From positions 1 through 35,855 of the forward strand of contig JAFGPK010000063.1 of assembly GCA_016936235.1 (NCBI GenBank): a stretch of DNA of 35,855 nucleotides, read 5' to 3'. Positions 25,117-33,059 of the stretch are shown one piece after another. The stretch comes from Candidatus Fermentibacteraceae bacterium (GTDB lineage Bacteria; Fermentibacterota; Fermentibacteria; Fermentibacterales; JCC-6). Within the stretch, counting starts at the first letter, position 1. Every line of letters begins with the position of its first letter. Made by a program: the position numbers and the translations under genes. Under the pieces are notes generated by a model. That model searched no databases and was not told the DNA's origin. It saw only the letters and a program-made list of their open reading frames with translations.

Positions 25117-26892
25117 ATGCCCAATATTTCCGTGACCATCAATGGTGTGACCAGGAGCGTGAGAGAGGGAGTTACCATCCTCGAGGCCTGCGAGACCGCG
25201 GGTGTGGAGATTCCCACCCTCTGCTACCATCCCGACCTTTCCCTGGCGGGTAACTGCCGGATGTGCCTGGTGGAGGTGGAGGGCTGGAGGACACTGGCCA
25301 TTTCCTGCGTGACCCCGGTCACGCCCAACATGAAGATAAGGACACACAGCAAGAAGGTCCGCCATGCTAGAAGGACGGTGCTTAAGCTCCTTCTTGCGGC
25401 CCACAACGTGAACTGCCCCGAGTGCGAGAGGAACAAGAACTGCGAGCTTCAGGAGCTGGCGGAGAAGCACAACATCACCATCAACGAGTTCCAGACATCC
25501 CCCAAACCGGTATCCTTCGAGGAGGCCAGCCCCGGAGTGATGAGGGACAACAGCCGCTGCATTCTCTGCACCAGGTGCGTACGGACATGCGAGGAGCTTC
25601 AGAGTGTCGCGGTCATCAAACCCGTCGGCAGGTCCAAGGAGGTGAGGATATCCACATTCCTTGACCGGGGTCTCAACGAGGTGCCCTGCACACAGTGCGG
25701 CCAGTGCATCAACAGGTGCCCCACCGGGGCCCTGTTCGAAACCAGCGAGATCAGGCAGGTGTGGGAGGCCATAGAGGACCCGGAGAAATTCGTCGTCTTC
25801 CAGACCGCTCCCGCCGTCAGGGTGGGTATCGCCGAAGCACTGGGCTTCCCCACCGACAGGTCCACCGGCAAGATGGTCGCAGCAATACGCGGTCTTGGAG
25901 TGGACAGGGTCCTCGATACGGATTTCACTGCAGACCTCACCATAATCGAAGAGGGCTACGAACTGATTGACAGGCTGAAGAGGGCCCTGGTGGACGGTGA
26001 TCCGGAATCCGTCCTCCCCATGACCACCAGCTGCTCACCGGGCTGGATCAAGTTCATAGAGCACAAGTACCCCGACCTTCTTCCCAACGTGTCAAGCTGC
26101 AAGAGCCCCCAGCAGATGTTCGGGGCGCTGGCGAAGACCTACCTTGCGGGTAAGGAGAGCGTGGATCCCTCGAAGGTGATCTGCGTCTCGGTCATGCCCT
26201 GCACGGCCAAGAAGTTCGAGAAGGAGCGTCCTGAGATGCGGGACAGCGGGTTCAAGGACGTTGATTTCGTCCTTACCACCCGTGAGCTGGCCAGCATGAT
26301 ACAGGAAGCCGGCATAGACTTCGCCAACCTCCGCGACGAGAAGTACGACAAGTGGATGGGTGACTCCACCGGTGCCGCCGTGATCTTCGGAGCCACGGGA
26401 GGCGTCATGGAGGCTGCCCTCAGGACAGCCTACGAAGTGGTCACGGGGCAGGAGATACCCTTCAACGGTCTCAACATCACTCCCGTCAGAGGTATGGAGG
26501 GCATCAGGGAAGCTTCGGTCACAATGCCGGAAAAGATGGCCAGGGGCTACGAGTTCCTGGCGGGAGCCACCCTGAAGGTCGCGGTGGCTCACGGACTCGT
26601 CAACGCCGATAAGCTGATGGACAAGGTACGAGCCGGCGAGGTGGACTACCACTTCATCGAGATAATGGCCTGTCCCGGCGGCTGCCTGGGCGGTGGCGGC
26701 CAGCCGATCCCGACGTCGCCCGAGATAAGGCAGAAGAGGGCCGATGCCATCTACGCCGAGGATGCCGCGCTGCACTTCCGCAAGTCCCACGCCAACCCCG
26801 AGGTGCAGCTGCTCTACGCCGAGTTCCTGCATGAGCCCCTGGGACACAGGTCCCACGAGCTTCTCCACACCCACTACAGGGCCAGGGACTAG
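25117..26892 (+). CDS. [FeFe] hydrogenase catalytic subunit (HydA/HndD-like)
   Basis: Catalyses reversible H2 formation in the cytosol, here coupled to NAD(P)H and possibly ferredoxin. Domains in order: [2Fe-2S] ferredoxin (C36, C47, C50, C64), His-Cys3 [4Fe-4S] (H96, C100, C103, C109), two [4Fe-4S] (C148-C158, C191-C201), then the H-cluster domain with TSCSPGW (304-310), MPCTAKKFE (360-368) and EIMACPGGCLGGGGQP. The C-terminal small-subunit motif HELLHTHYRARD ends the chain. Motif 1 reads TSCSP where the classical form is TSCCP, with an extra Cys at SSCKSPQQ (328). Length 591 fits the M3-like class without the C-terminal [2Fe-2S] extension of Thermotoga HydA. No maturation genes (hydE, hydF, hydG) lie in the window. 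Confidence 0.95.
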   Translation: MPNISVTINGVTRSVREGVTILEACETAGVEIPTLCYHPDLSLAGNCRMCLVEVEGWRTLAISCVTPVTPNMKIRTHSKKVRHARRTVLKLLLAAHNVNCPECERNKNCELQELAEKHNITINEFQTSPKPVSFEEASPGVMRDNSRCILCTRCVRTCEELQSVAVIKPVGRSKEVRISTFLDRGLNEVPCTQCGQCINRCPTGALFETSEIRQVWEAIEDPEKFVVFQTAPAVRVGIAEALGFPTDRSTGKMVAAIRGLGVDRVLDTDFTADLTIIEEGYELIDRLKRALVDGDPESVLPMTTSCSPGWIKFIEHKYPDLLPNVSSCKSPQQMFGALAKTYLAGKESVDPSKVICVSVMPCTAKKFEKERPEMRDSGFKDVDFVLTTRELASMIQEAGIDFANLRDEKYDKWMGDSTGAAVIFGATGGVMEAALRTAYEVVTGQEIPFNGLNITPVRGMEGIREASVTMPEKMARGYEFLAGATLKVAVAHGLVNADKLMDKVRAGEVDYHFIEIMACPGGCLGGGGQPIPTSPEIRQKRADAIYAEDAALHFRKSHANPEVQLLYAEFLHEPLGHRSHELLHTHYRARD

Positions 26893-26915
26893 GCGGGGTC
26901 ATTGATGACGGGAAG

Positions 26916-26947
26916 AGGGCGGCGTACCTGCGCCGCCCTTTCCTTTA
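26916..26947 (+). terminator. rho-independent terminator of the hydrogenase operon
   Basis: AGGGCGGCG and CGCCGCCCT (9 bp) flank a six-base loop and are followed by TTTCCTTT. It lies 23 bases after the hydrogenase stop codon. Confidence 0.9.
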
Positions 26948-27007
26948 TGGCGGAGAATGGAACAGGATCGTATGTACGCGGTGCGTCAGCGCTCGGGAGG
27001 TGATTTC

Positions 27008-27514
27008 ATGGAACCGGTCAGGGTCACTGTCAACGATCTGATGCAGCATGGTTACGTTTACTACCGGACGGAACCGGCAGGCGGGAACTTCCATCCGGAA
27101 TTCCGGCCCGGGCTGACCCCGGAAGAGATGCTGAAGCTGGGCGTCTTCGGCGGGAAGTACATGACCGACTGCAGGGACGAGTTCCCCGAGGAATGGTTCG
27201 AGGGTGCAAGGCTCTGTCACGAGAGACATGATCCGAAGCTGAACTACTTCGGGGTTAATGCCTCCCAGCCGCTGTCCGTCTGGCGGAAGAAGGGCTGGAT
27301 CTACTTCGAGGACCCCAGGGGATGGTTCCAGTGGTACTGCAGGTACTACATGGGCAGGCGCTGCCCCGACGACGAACGGCAGATCAGGCGATGGAAGGGT
27401 ATCAGGCGTCACGTTTCCCAGCTTCGGAAGCACTGCAGGGAAGGAGATATCAACTGCAGGCCACGCCAGAGGCAGGCGCTTCTGAACTGGGCCTACGACA
27501 GCAGGGCCATCTGA
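27008..27514 (+). CDS. conserved hypothetical protein, Trp/Tyr-rich
   Basis: A 168-residue cytosolic protein. The ATG at 27008 follows GGGAGGTG by seven bases; the track start at 26957 is inside the terminator-proximal region. Strongly conserved-looking motifs are TPEEMLKLGVFGGKYMTDCR, LNYFGVNASQPLSVWRKKGW, DPRGWFQWYCRYYMGRR and RQRQALLNWAYDSRAI. I recognise it as a widespread uncharacterised family, found in bacteria and some fungi and plants. The basic, aromatic middle could bind nucleic acid, but this is not shown. It follows the hydrogenase terminator and probably has its own promoter. Confidence 0.85.
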   Translation: MEPVRVTVNDLMQHGYVYYRTEPAGGNFHPEFRPGLTPEEMLKLGVFGGKYMTDCRDEFPEEWFEGARLCHERHDPKLNYFGVNASQPLSVWRKKGWIYFEDPRGWFQWYCRYYMGRRCPDDERQIRRWKGIRRHVSQLRKHCREGDINCRPRQRQALLNWAYDSRAI

Positions 27515-27560
27515 GGGGGCTGGAATTCCGGAGTATGCCTAGTTCCGGAACAGGCATAGT

Positions 27561-27586
27561 AAAAGGCGGCAGCTTCAGCTGCCGCC
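27561..27586 (-). terminator. rho-independent terminator of the recombinase gene
   Basis: On the minus strand GGCGGCAGC and GCTGCCGCC (9 bp) close a four-base loop and are followed by TTTTACT. It lies 25 bases after the stop of the recombinase gene. Read on the plus strand it would also fold but lacks a T-run. Confidence 0.85.
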
Positions 27587-27611
27587 ATCCGATTCCATCT
27601 TATATCCGGGA

Positions 27612-28457
27612 TCAGTCCTTCTTGAGGAACTTGTCTGCGGGGCTGGCTACCCTGAGGGCGCTCCTTTTCTCCGCAAGTTTCATATAGGGGGAGATCATGG
27701 AGGGGGTAGTAATTCCCAGGAGCTTCCTGACCAGCTTCCTGTCGATGCCGTCCTCCAGCATGTGCACGGCGAAGCTGTGCCTGAGCCAGCCGAGTGTCGC
27801 CCTCTTCTCGATACCGACCGCCAGCATCGCCTCCGCGAATGACCTCTGTATAGTCCTGGGGGAGATGCAGTTGGTCTTGCCCCTGCCGGGGAACATCCAG
27901 GGGGAATCGTCGGTCCTGGTTTCGATGTAGTACTTCAGAATGCCGGCCACGGACTCGGCCAGTATGGTGTCGCGTATGTACTGGCTGCTCTCGTCGTTCA
28001 CATGGATGATAAGATCATCGAAATCCACTGAATTCCGAAGGAGATGGGTGGCTTCACCGACCCTGAGGCCCGAAGAGTAGATGAGCATCAGGGCAAGCCT
28101 GTACTTGAGCTCATGGACGTTCTCGAATATCTTCCTTATCTCGTCCCTGGTGAAGATACCGTGAAGGGGAACCTTCTTGGAGATGAGTCCGGGACCCGGA
28201 AGGGGACTCTCCTTCTTGAGCACATGCTTGTACATGAACCTGATGGCACTCTGGGCCTGGTTGATGTACGAGAGGGACTTGCCCTCGTCCACCAGGTCTT
28301 CCAGGTATTTCCTGAGGGTCTCTTCGTCAAGGTCGGTTATCCCGTCGCCGTAGGCGTTCTCCAGCCTGCGGATGTGCGACAGGTAGCTGTTTGCTGTCTT
28401 GGGGCTCCGCCCCGCGGTTCTCAGCACCTTTCTGGTCTGCTCAACGTAATCGGTCAT
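27612..28457 (-). CDS. tyrosine recombinase/integrase with an incomplete catalytic set
   Basis: A 281-residue protein with an N-terminal SAM-like core-binding domain (SPKTANSYLSHIRRL, about 20-100) and a C-terminal catalytic fold. The ATG at 28457 follows GGGAGGAAGT; the track start is 11 codons too long. Arg-I (R132 in SSGLRVGEA), Arg-II (R226 in WLRHSF) and the nucleophile Tyr258 (PYMKL) are kept. The beta-hairpin Lys is absent (VNDESSQYIRD where GKGNKDR is usual), His-II is Gly (LGWLRH), and His/Trp-III is Ile (LLGITT where LLGHSS is usual). It may be a DNA-binding relative or a recombinase with an altered mechanism. It has its own promoter and terminator; no att site, excisionase or cargo is apparent. 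Confidence 0.9.
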   Translation of the reverse strand: MTDYVEQTRKVLRTAGRSPKTANSYLSHIRRLENAYGDGITDLDEETLRKYLEDLVDEGKSLSYINQAQSAIRFMYKHVLKKESPLPGPGLISKKVPLHGIFTRDEIRKIFENVHELKYRLALMLIYSSGLRVGEATHLLRNSVDFDDLIIHVNDESSQYIRDTILAESVAGILKYYIETRTDDSPWMFPGRGKTNCISPRTIQRSFAEAMLAVGIEKRATLGWLRHSFAVHMLEDGIDRKLVRKLLGITTPSMISPYMKLAEKRSALRVASPADKFLKKD

Positions 28458-28533
28458 ACTTCCTCCCAACTTGGTTTCTCTATATGCCATATTAGATGCA
28501 TTAGTAACGCAATAGCAACATGAGGCTTAAATT

Positions 28534-28562
28534 AGTTTAACAAAGAAATTTAAACTTGTCAA
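28534..28562 (-). promoter_or_regulatory. promoter of the recombinase gene with an overlapping inverted repeat
   Basis: On the minus strand TTGACA (28562-28557) and TAAACT (28539-28534) are separated by 17 bases. GTTTAA (28535-28540) and TTAAAC (28550-28555) form an exact inverted repeat between and over these boxes, nine bases apart. It is well placed for autoregulation, since the recombinase-like protein or another regulator could bind there. Confidence 0.68.
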
Positions 28563-28600
28563 GATGGTTAGTGAAGAAACATGGAAGTATCTAGACTAAA

Positions 28601-28618
28601 ACAATATCAGTACAATAT
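28601..28618. repeat. short direct repeat ACAATAT with an 11-bp period
   Basis: ACAATAT occurs at 28601-28607 and 28612-28618, one helical turn apart, upstream of the recombinase promoter. It could be a pair of protein-binding half-sites or chance in AT-rich DNA. Confidence 0.35.
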
Positions 28619-28757
28619 GAATATAGAAGGGAACGAACTGTTTACTAGTCGCATCTCATTTCGAAAGCGTTTCTTCCTGGATTTTGCAGCGGGTACTTGA
28701 CATATTCGGTCGGGTGATTGAAACTCCGGTGTGGAATAACGTCTTGAGGGGAGAGCA

Positions 28758-30941
28758 ATGCTCCTTTTTCCCAGCATCTCCGGAAGGACGATGCTTAGAA
28801 GCCTTTTACCGTACATTCTCGCTTCACTGGCAGTTCTGGCCGTGCTTGCAGGTTACTTCTACTTCACATCCAGGACCGTGGAAGAGATGGAGAACGGAGA
28901 AAGGGAACGGTCCGTTCTTGTGGCGAAGAGCATGGTCACCGCACTTCAGGACAGGGACCTGGCCTCGCAGATATTCCTGCTGGGAGAACAGGACGGTATC
29001 GAGTACCTGTACCTCAAGTCGCCTTATCCGGGCCTCTTCAACTTAGCTGAATTCCAGCTGGTTGCCATGCCCGACGGCCATGTCAGCCCCACTTTCTTCC
29101 CGGAGGACAGTCTGGCCAGAAGCGCCATGATCACGATGGAGCCGGTATCCCGTTATCTTGAAATGGGTAAGGAGGAAAACCTTCTGCTGCTGTACCCGAT
29201 AGCCGACCTTGGCGGGGAACCGGCCGTGGCCAGGATAGTCTTCGAGAACGTGCAGGGAGGAGAATCAATCATCAGCAGCAGGTACAGCATGTTCCTGATC
29301 GCCGCAGCCGCAGTCCTTCTGATGATCCTTCCCGGAGTATTCCTGAAACTCGCGGAGATAAGGAGAAAGATCGAGAGGACGGGATTCTACCAGACGGATT
29401 CCGAGCTGAAGCGGGACAAGGCCGTGGAGATAATCCGGTCAGACATATGTCCGTCCTCGCTGCTGGAAGGCCTCGAGTTCCCCGCTGTGTTCCGCCTGGA
29501 CGAGAACGGCGCCATCATGTACATGAACAGGTCCGCTGAAGAGCTGACCGACCTGATACGTGAGGATATGATCGGTGCGCTGTTCCATGAGCTTCCCTGC
29601 TTCGACGAGCAGGAACGCAGCATTCTGGTGTATCCGGGATCTGAGAACCCGGCTGAGTTCAGCCTGGGGGTGATGACCAGTTCCGGGGTCCGGCGGAGAG
29701 CATCCTTCAGGATGGAGAAGCTTGGCCCTACAGGTTTTGGAGTGTCGGCAAGATATGAGGACACAGGGAAGCCCGTCTACTCAGGACTGCAGGCGTCCCG
29801 CGACGGCAACGCGTCATCCGGGACAGCCTCCGGCGGTCTTCTCGGCCATGACACCCTCAGCCGTATCGTCGCACTTGTGCACGAGGGCAGGGTGAGATTC
29901 CGCAACGAAGAGGCTGTGGTGGAGCACCTCGTGAGGATCCATGACCTTCTTGTCCGAAGTGAGAGCAGAACCAGGGCAGGTGAAGAGGATACATCGGATA
30001 CGATTGAGATGTTCTCGGAACTGGAGGGGATATCCTCCGCACTTAACGATGTACTTCCCGACAGGGCATCCATCGAGCTGGATGTTCCCGGTTTCCTTCC
30101 GGAAGTGGAGTGCACCAGGCAGGACTTCACCCAGCTTGTCAAGAACATTGTCTTCTTCTCCCTCGAGACCAACAGCGGACCGGTTAGGATAAGGATCGGG
30201 GCGAGGGAAGTCCCGTCACCCGTCTCCGATTCGGTATTCTCGGCCAGTTGTGACAGGACGGTGTCAAGATCTGTTTCACTCAGCTATTCCGACGGAACCA
30301 GGATACCCGTCGTGCTGAAGGAGGCACTCATGGACCCTGAGACCGATCTGGCCGGGATAAGGAGGGACTTCGGCTCACACATTTCTTCGGTGGCCGCCAT
30401 TCTGTCCAGACTCGACAGTCACACGGTGTTCACCGAGAGTGCCCTGGGAAGCACCCTTCACATCCTGTTCAGGATAAGCGACAGCTACCTTTTCGACCAG
30501 TCGCAGAGCGAGGAGCTCCATACACTTGACCTCAGCAGTCTGAAGCTGGCCGTATGCGACGCTTCAAGACCGGTCCGGGAAAGCGTTTCAGATGCCCTCG
30601 CCCTGTTCGGGATCGAGGTCATCAACTCCCCGGATCTCGACGAGATGAAAAGGATGCTGTCCGAGAAGGGTGCTGATTTCCTCGTACTGGACCGTTCCGC
30701 GGTCCTGGAACCGCTCGGGGAAGCGCTGGAAGACATCGGCAGAGGTTTCCCGGGTATGAGGATAATCCTTACGGGAGGCCTTCCTTCAATAGACGTGCCT
30801 GTCCCCGATGCAATGGAACGCAGGCTCAGGGTGCTGGAGAAACCCTACTCGGTGGACGATATATTGAGCATCGCGGAATTGACCATGCCGAGGCCGGCAG
30901 CTAATGATAATCCCATGGATGTTTCAGGGAGGGATGCATGA
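28758..30941 (+). CDS. membrane sensor histidine kinase-like protein with C-terminal receiver domain
   Basis: A 727-residue inner-membrane protein: TM helix 14-36, an extracytoplasmic sensor (40-172), TM helix 173-197, a PAS-like domain (about 235-335), a divergent HisKA-like segment with LLGHDTLSRIVALVHEG, a degenerate ATPase region (an N-box-like LVKNIVFFSLE is present but the Gly-rich boxes are not evident) and a receiver at about 601-715. The receiver keeps Asp in VCDAS, the phospho-Asp in FLVLDRS, Thr in IILTGG and Lys in LEKPYS. The kinase core may be inactive or highly divergent. GAGGGGAGAGC precedes the ATG. The stop overlaps the MgtC-like gene by four bases (ATGA), so the two are co-translated. 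Confidence 0.83.
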   Translation: MLLFPSISGRTMLRSLLPYILASLAVLAVLAGYFYFTSRTVEEMENGERERSVLVAKSMVTALQDRDLASQIFLLGEQDGIEYLYLKSPYPGLFNLAEFQLVAMPDGHVSPTFFPEDSLARSAMITMEPVSRYLEMGKEENLLLLYPIADLGGEPAVARIVFENVQGGESIISSRYSMFLIAAAAVLLMILPGVFLKLAEIRRKIERTGFYQTDSELKRDKAVEIIRSDICPSSLLEGLEFPAVFRLDENGAIMYMNRSAEELTDLIREDMIGALFHELPCFDEQERSILVYPGSENPAEFSLGVMTSSGVRRRASFRMEKLGPTGFGVSARYEDTGKPVYSGLQASRDGNASSGTASGGLLGHDTLSRIVALVHEGRVRFRNEEAVVEHLVRIHDLLVRSESRTRAGEEDTSDTIEMFSELEGISSALNDVLPDRASIELDVPGFLPEVECTRQDFTQLVKNIVFFSLETNSGPVRIRIGAREVPSPVSDSVFSASCDRTVSRSVSLSYSDGTRIPVVLKEALMDPETDLAGIRRDFGSHISSVAAILSRLDSHTVFTESALGSTLHILFRISDSYLFDQSQSEELHTLDLSSLKLAVCDASRPVRESVSDALALFGIEVINSPDLDEMKRMLSEKGADFLVLDRSAVLEPLGEALEDIGRGFPGMRIILTGGLPSIDVPVPDAMERRLRVLEKPYSVDDILSIAELTMPRPAANDNPMDVSGRDA

Positions 30942-31630
30942 CCTTCGAGGATTCCCTGTTCAGGCTTCTGGTAGCCGCTCTGCTGGGGTCTCTCATCGGC
31001 CTTGAGCGCGAGTACCATGGAAGACCCGCCGGGCTGAGGACGCACATGCTGGTATGCATAGGCGCCACCATGATCACCATCAGCGGTTTGATCATCGCCC
31101 AGAAATTCTCACAGGGCGGGACATCCCCGGGTGCCGAGATAAGCAGGATCGTGGCCGGTGTCGTAACCGGAATAGGATTCCTGGGCGCCGGCGCCATTGT
31201 CAGGACAAGTGATTTTGTGCGAGGGCTCACCACAGCTGCGTGCATCTGGTTCGTGGCCGCGCTCGGCGTAGTTATCGGGCTCGGGGAGTTCATGCTGGGC
31301 GTATCGGGAACGGGTGTGGCCCTGCTGATACTCATCACGTTGCCCTTCCTCGAGTACCGGCTTTCCGACCTCAAGTACCGCGACGTGCTGATACTGGGAG
31401 AGAACAGCGAACCGGAGATGCTGGTGGACAAATGCTCGAGTATCTTCAGCGATCATATGGTGCACATTCACGATATTGACATCGAGATCGACCGGGACGG
31501 AAGCTCGATATCCCTTCTCTTCCACCTTCGGATAAGGAAGCTTGACGACAAGATGGAACTGCTGAACCAGCTCTCCGAGGTCCAGGGTGTCATCAGCGTC
31601 CAATGGCAGAGGTCTGCGGGCAGGATCTGA
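30938..31630 (+). CDS. MgtC/SapB family membrane protein
   Basis: A 230-residue inner-membrane protein with four or five helices in residues 1-130: LLVAALLGSLIGLEREYHGR, GLRTHMLVCIGATMITISG and VVTGIGFLGAGAIVR are MgtC/SapB hallmarks. The C-terminal 90 residues form an ACT-like cytosolic domain (VHIHDIDIEIDRDG, LLNQLSEVQGVISVQW). MgtC proteins modulate the F1Fo ATPase and magnesium stress in studied pathogens; here only the family is certain. The coupling to a sensor kinase gene suggests that its level follows an external signal. Confidence 0.92.
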   Translation: MTFEDSLFRLLVAALLGSLIGLEREYHGRPAGLRTHMLVCIGATMITISGLIIAQKFSQGGTSPGAEISRIVAGVVTGIGFLGAGAIVRTSDFVRGLTTAACIWFVAALGVVIGLGEFMLGVSGTGVALLILITLPFLEYRLSDLKYRDVLILGENSEPEMLVDKCSSIFSDHMVHIHDIDIEIDRDGSSISLLFHLRIRKLDDKMELLNQLSEVQGVISVQWQRSAGRI

Positions 31631-31652
31631 TGATCGTCGAAATCGGATCCGA

Positions 31653-31678
31653 CCCCTCTATTCCCTTGGGAAGAGGGG
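31653..31678. other. hairpin at the convergent end of the MgtC-like and HD genes
   Basis: CCCCTC (31653-31658) and GAGGGG (31673-31678) pair, and TTCCC/GGGAA extends the stem with a two-base bulge. It overlaps the stop codon of the HD gene, and no T-run follows on either strand, so it may be a weak bidirectional end structure. Confidence 0.4.
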
Positions 31679-32995
31679 CATGGCGGCCATGTGGAACAGG
31701 TCTTCGCACGCCTGCCCCACCTTGTCTTTGATGGTGGGACAGCAGCACACCGTAAGGTAATTCCTGTTCGGTCTTGCCTTTGAGAGGTACTCGGCGAAGG
31801 GCGGGTCCAGCTCCTCAATGGGGATGATCTCCCCCGAACCGTCGACGTACCTGATGTCCATCCTCGTAAACCTCTCCTCTGATACCTTTACCGCTTCCAG
31901 GGGCATGTCGACCAGTATGAACCTGGGATCGACACCCGCGGTCTCAGCAAGTTTGAGGCCCAGGGCCCTGGCCCTCTGACCGGGATTGCGGCCTGTGCTG
32001 CCTATGGCGTTCAGGAAGGATATGTCGCTGTCGTCCAGTGTGGCGGCGTCTATTCTGAATACCTGTGTGAATAGTTTCTGGCGGTACTTGATCCGCCACG
32101 CCATCTCCCTTACCCACGGGTCTTCCGACCCGCGCTCGAGAAAGCTCAGGACCTGGTCGTCGGTCATCAGGTAGAACTCCGGTATCTCTCTCAGCTCCAG
32201 TATACTCCTCCTGGATGCCGCCAGAAGCATCATGTCCACTATCCTCGTCTTTCGATGAAGGTAGACAGTCGCGTACATCTGAAGCCTAGCGAACAGGAAA
32301 TCCCGTATAGCCTCGTGACCCTTCGTGAGGAACACGATGGAGTCATCGGCCACCTTCATGGTCGTGATTATCCTGTCCATCTCGATATGCCCGAAGGCGA
32401 CTCCGGTGAAGTAGAAATCCCTCTGAAGGTAGTCCAGCATGTCCGCATCGACTTCTCCGAAGATCACCTGCTGAAGGTATCTCGGACCCCGGAACCTGCT
32501 GCAGACAAGGTCGGCCACGGCCTGCGGGTCCACGCCATGGCGCCCGAGTATACCGGGGATGCTGCCGGTGCCCTGGATGTCGAACCTGGTCGCCCCGGTT
32601 ATGATGTCGGCCACGAGTTCCATGTGGTCCTTGCCGTAGAGTTCTATGTAAAGCGGCTCGAGTGTATGGGACCAGGGGGTATGGCCGATATCGTGCAGCA
32701 TCCCCGCCGACTGCAGGAGTCTGATCACTCCGTCCTTCTCCTCTTCGGTCCTGTCCGCACCCTCCAGTACATGTTCCCCGATGAAGCCGGCCAGATGTGA
32801 AACGCCCAGTGCATGTGAAAGACGCATGCCGTGCGCTCCCGGATAGCTCTGAAAGGTCGTTCCCAGCTGATGAATGAAACTGAGCCTCTGGACCTCCACA
32901 GTCTTTATCAGCTCCTCCTGAAGGCCGGAGAGGCGTATGCTCCCGTGGACGGGGTCGCGGATGTACATGACCTTCCGGTCGGGGCTCTGTTTCAT
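31658..32995 (-). CDS. HD-domain phosphohydrolase (dNTPase-like, YwfO/COG1078 type)
   Basis: A 445-residue cytosolic protein. The N-terminus YIRDPVHGSIRLSG, then RLSFIHQLGTTFQSYPGAHG and RLSHALGVSHLAG are hallmarks of the COG1078 HD family, whose studied members hydrolyse dNTPs. The metal site is His in RLSHALGV, His-Asp in MLHDIGHTPWSHTLE and a later Asp. The region YLQRDFYFTGVAFGHIEMDRII follows the HD core as in relatives. The exact substrate is not shown. A good promoter lies upstream. Confidence 0.92.
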   Translation of the reverse strand: MKQSPDRKVMYIRDPVHGSIRLSGLQEELIKTVEVQRLSFIHQLGTTFQSYPGAHGMRLSHALGVSHLAGFIGEHVLEGADRTEEEKDGVIRLLQSAGMLHDIGHTPWSHTLEPLYIELYGKDHMELVADIITGATRFDIQGTGSIPGILGRHGVDPQAVADLVCSRFRGPRYLQQVIFGEVDADMLDYLQRDFYFTGVAFGHIEMDRIITTMKVADDSIVFLTKGHEAIRDFLFARLQMYATVYLHRKTRIVDMMLLAASRRSILELREIPEFYLMTDDQVLSFLERGSEDPWVREMAWRIKYRQKLFTQVFRIDAATLDDSDISFLNAIGSTGRNPGQRARALGLKLAETAGVDPRFILVDMPLEAVKVSEERFTRMDIRYVDGSGEIIPIEELDPPFAEYLSKARPNRNYLTVCCCPTIKDKVGQACEDLFHMAAMPLFPRE

Positions 32996-33059
32996 TGTCT
33001 CACCCTCCGTCGCGGTTTACCGCCTGTCCGGAACCGGGCAGCGGTCCGGATTCCATGAG

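Larger units (their letters stand above)
28458..28757. other. AT-rich intergenic region between recombinase and sensor-kinase genes
   Basis: About 300 bases, distinctly AT-rich from 28480 to 28640, with no supported gene. It holds the recombinase promoter, an inverted repeat within it and a short direct repeat at 28601-28618. Near the sensor kinase there is a TTGACA at 28697-28702 with no good -10 at the usual spacing. Confidence 0.6.

Noticed and set aside
24673-25470. 265-codon minus-strand ORF across the hydrogenase genes
   Set aside because: It is a shadow of the NuoF-like and HydA genes, whose cofactor motifs are complete in the plus frames.
28458-28757. Attachment site or mobile element boundary beside the recombinase
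   Set aside because: No repeated core sequence flanking the recombinase, no tRNA end and no other mobile-element gene could be found, so an element boundary is not supported.
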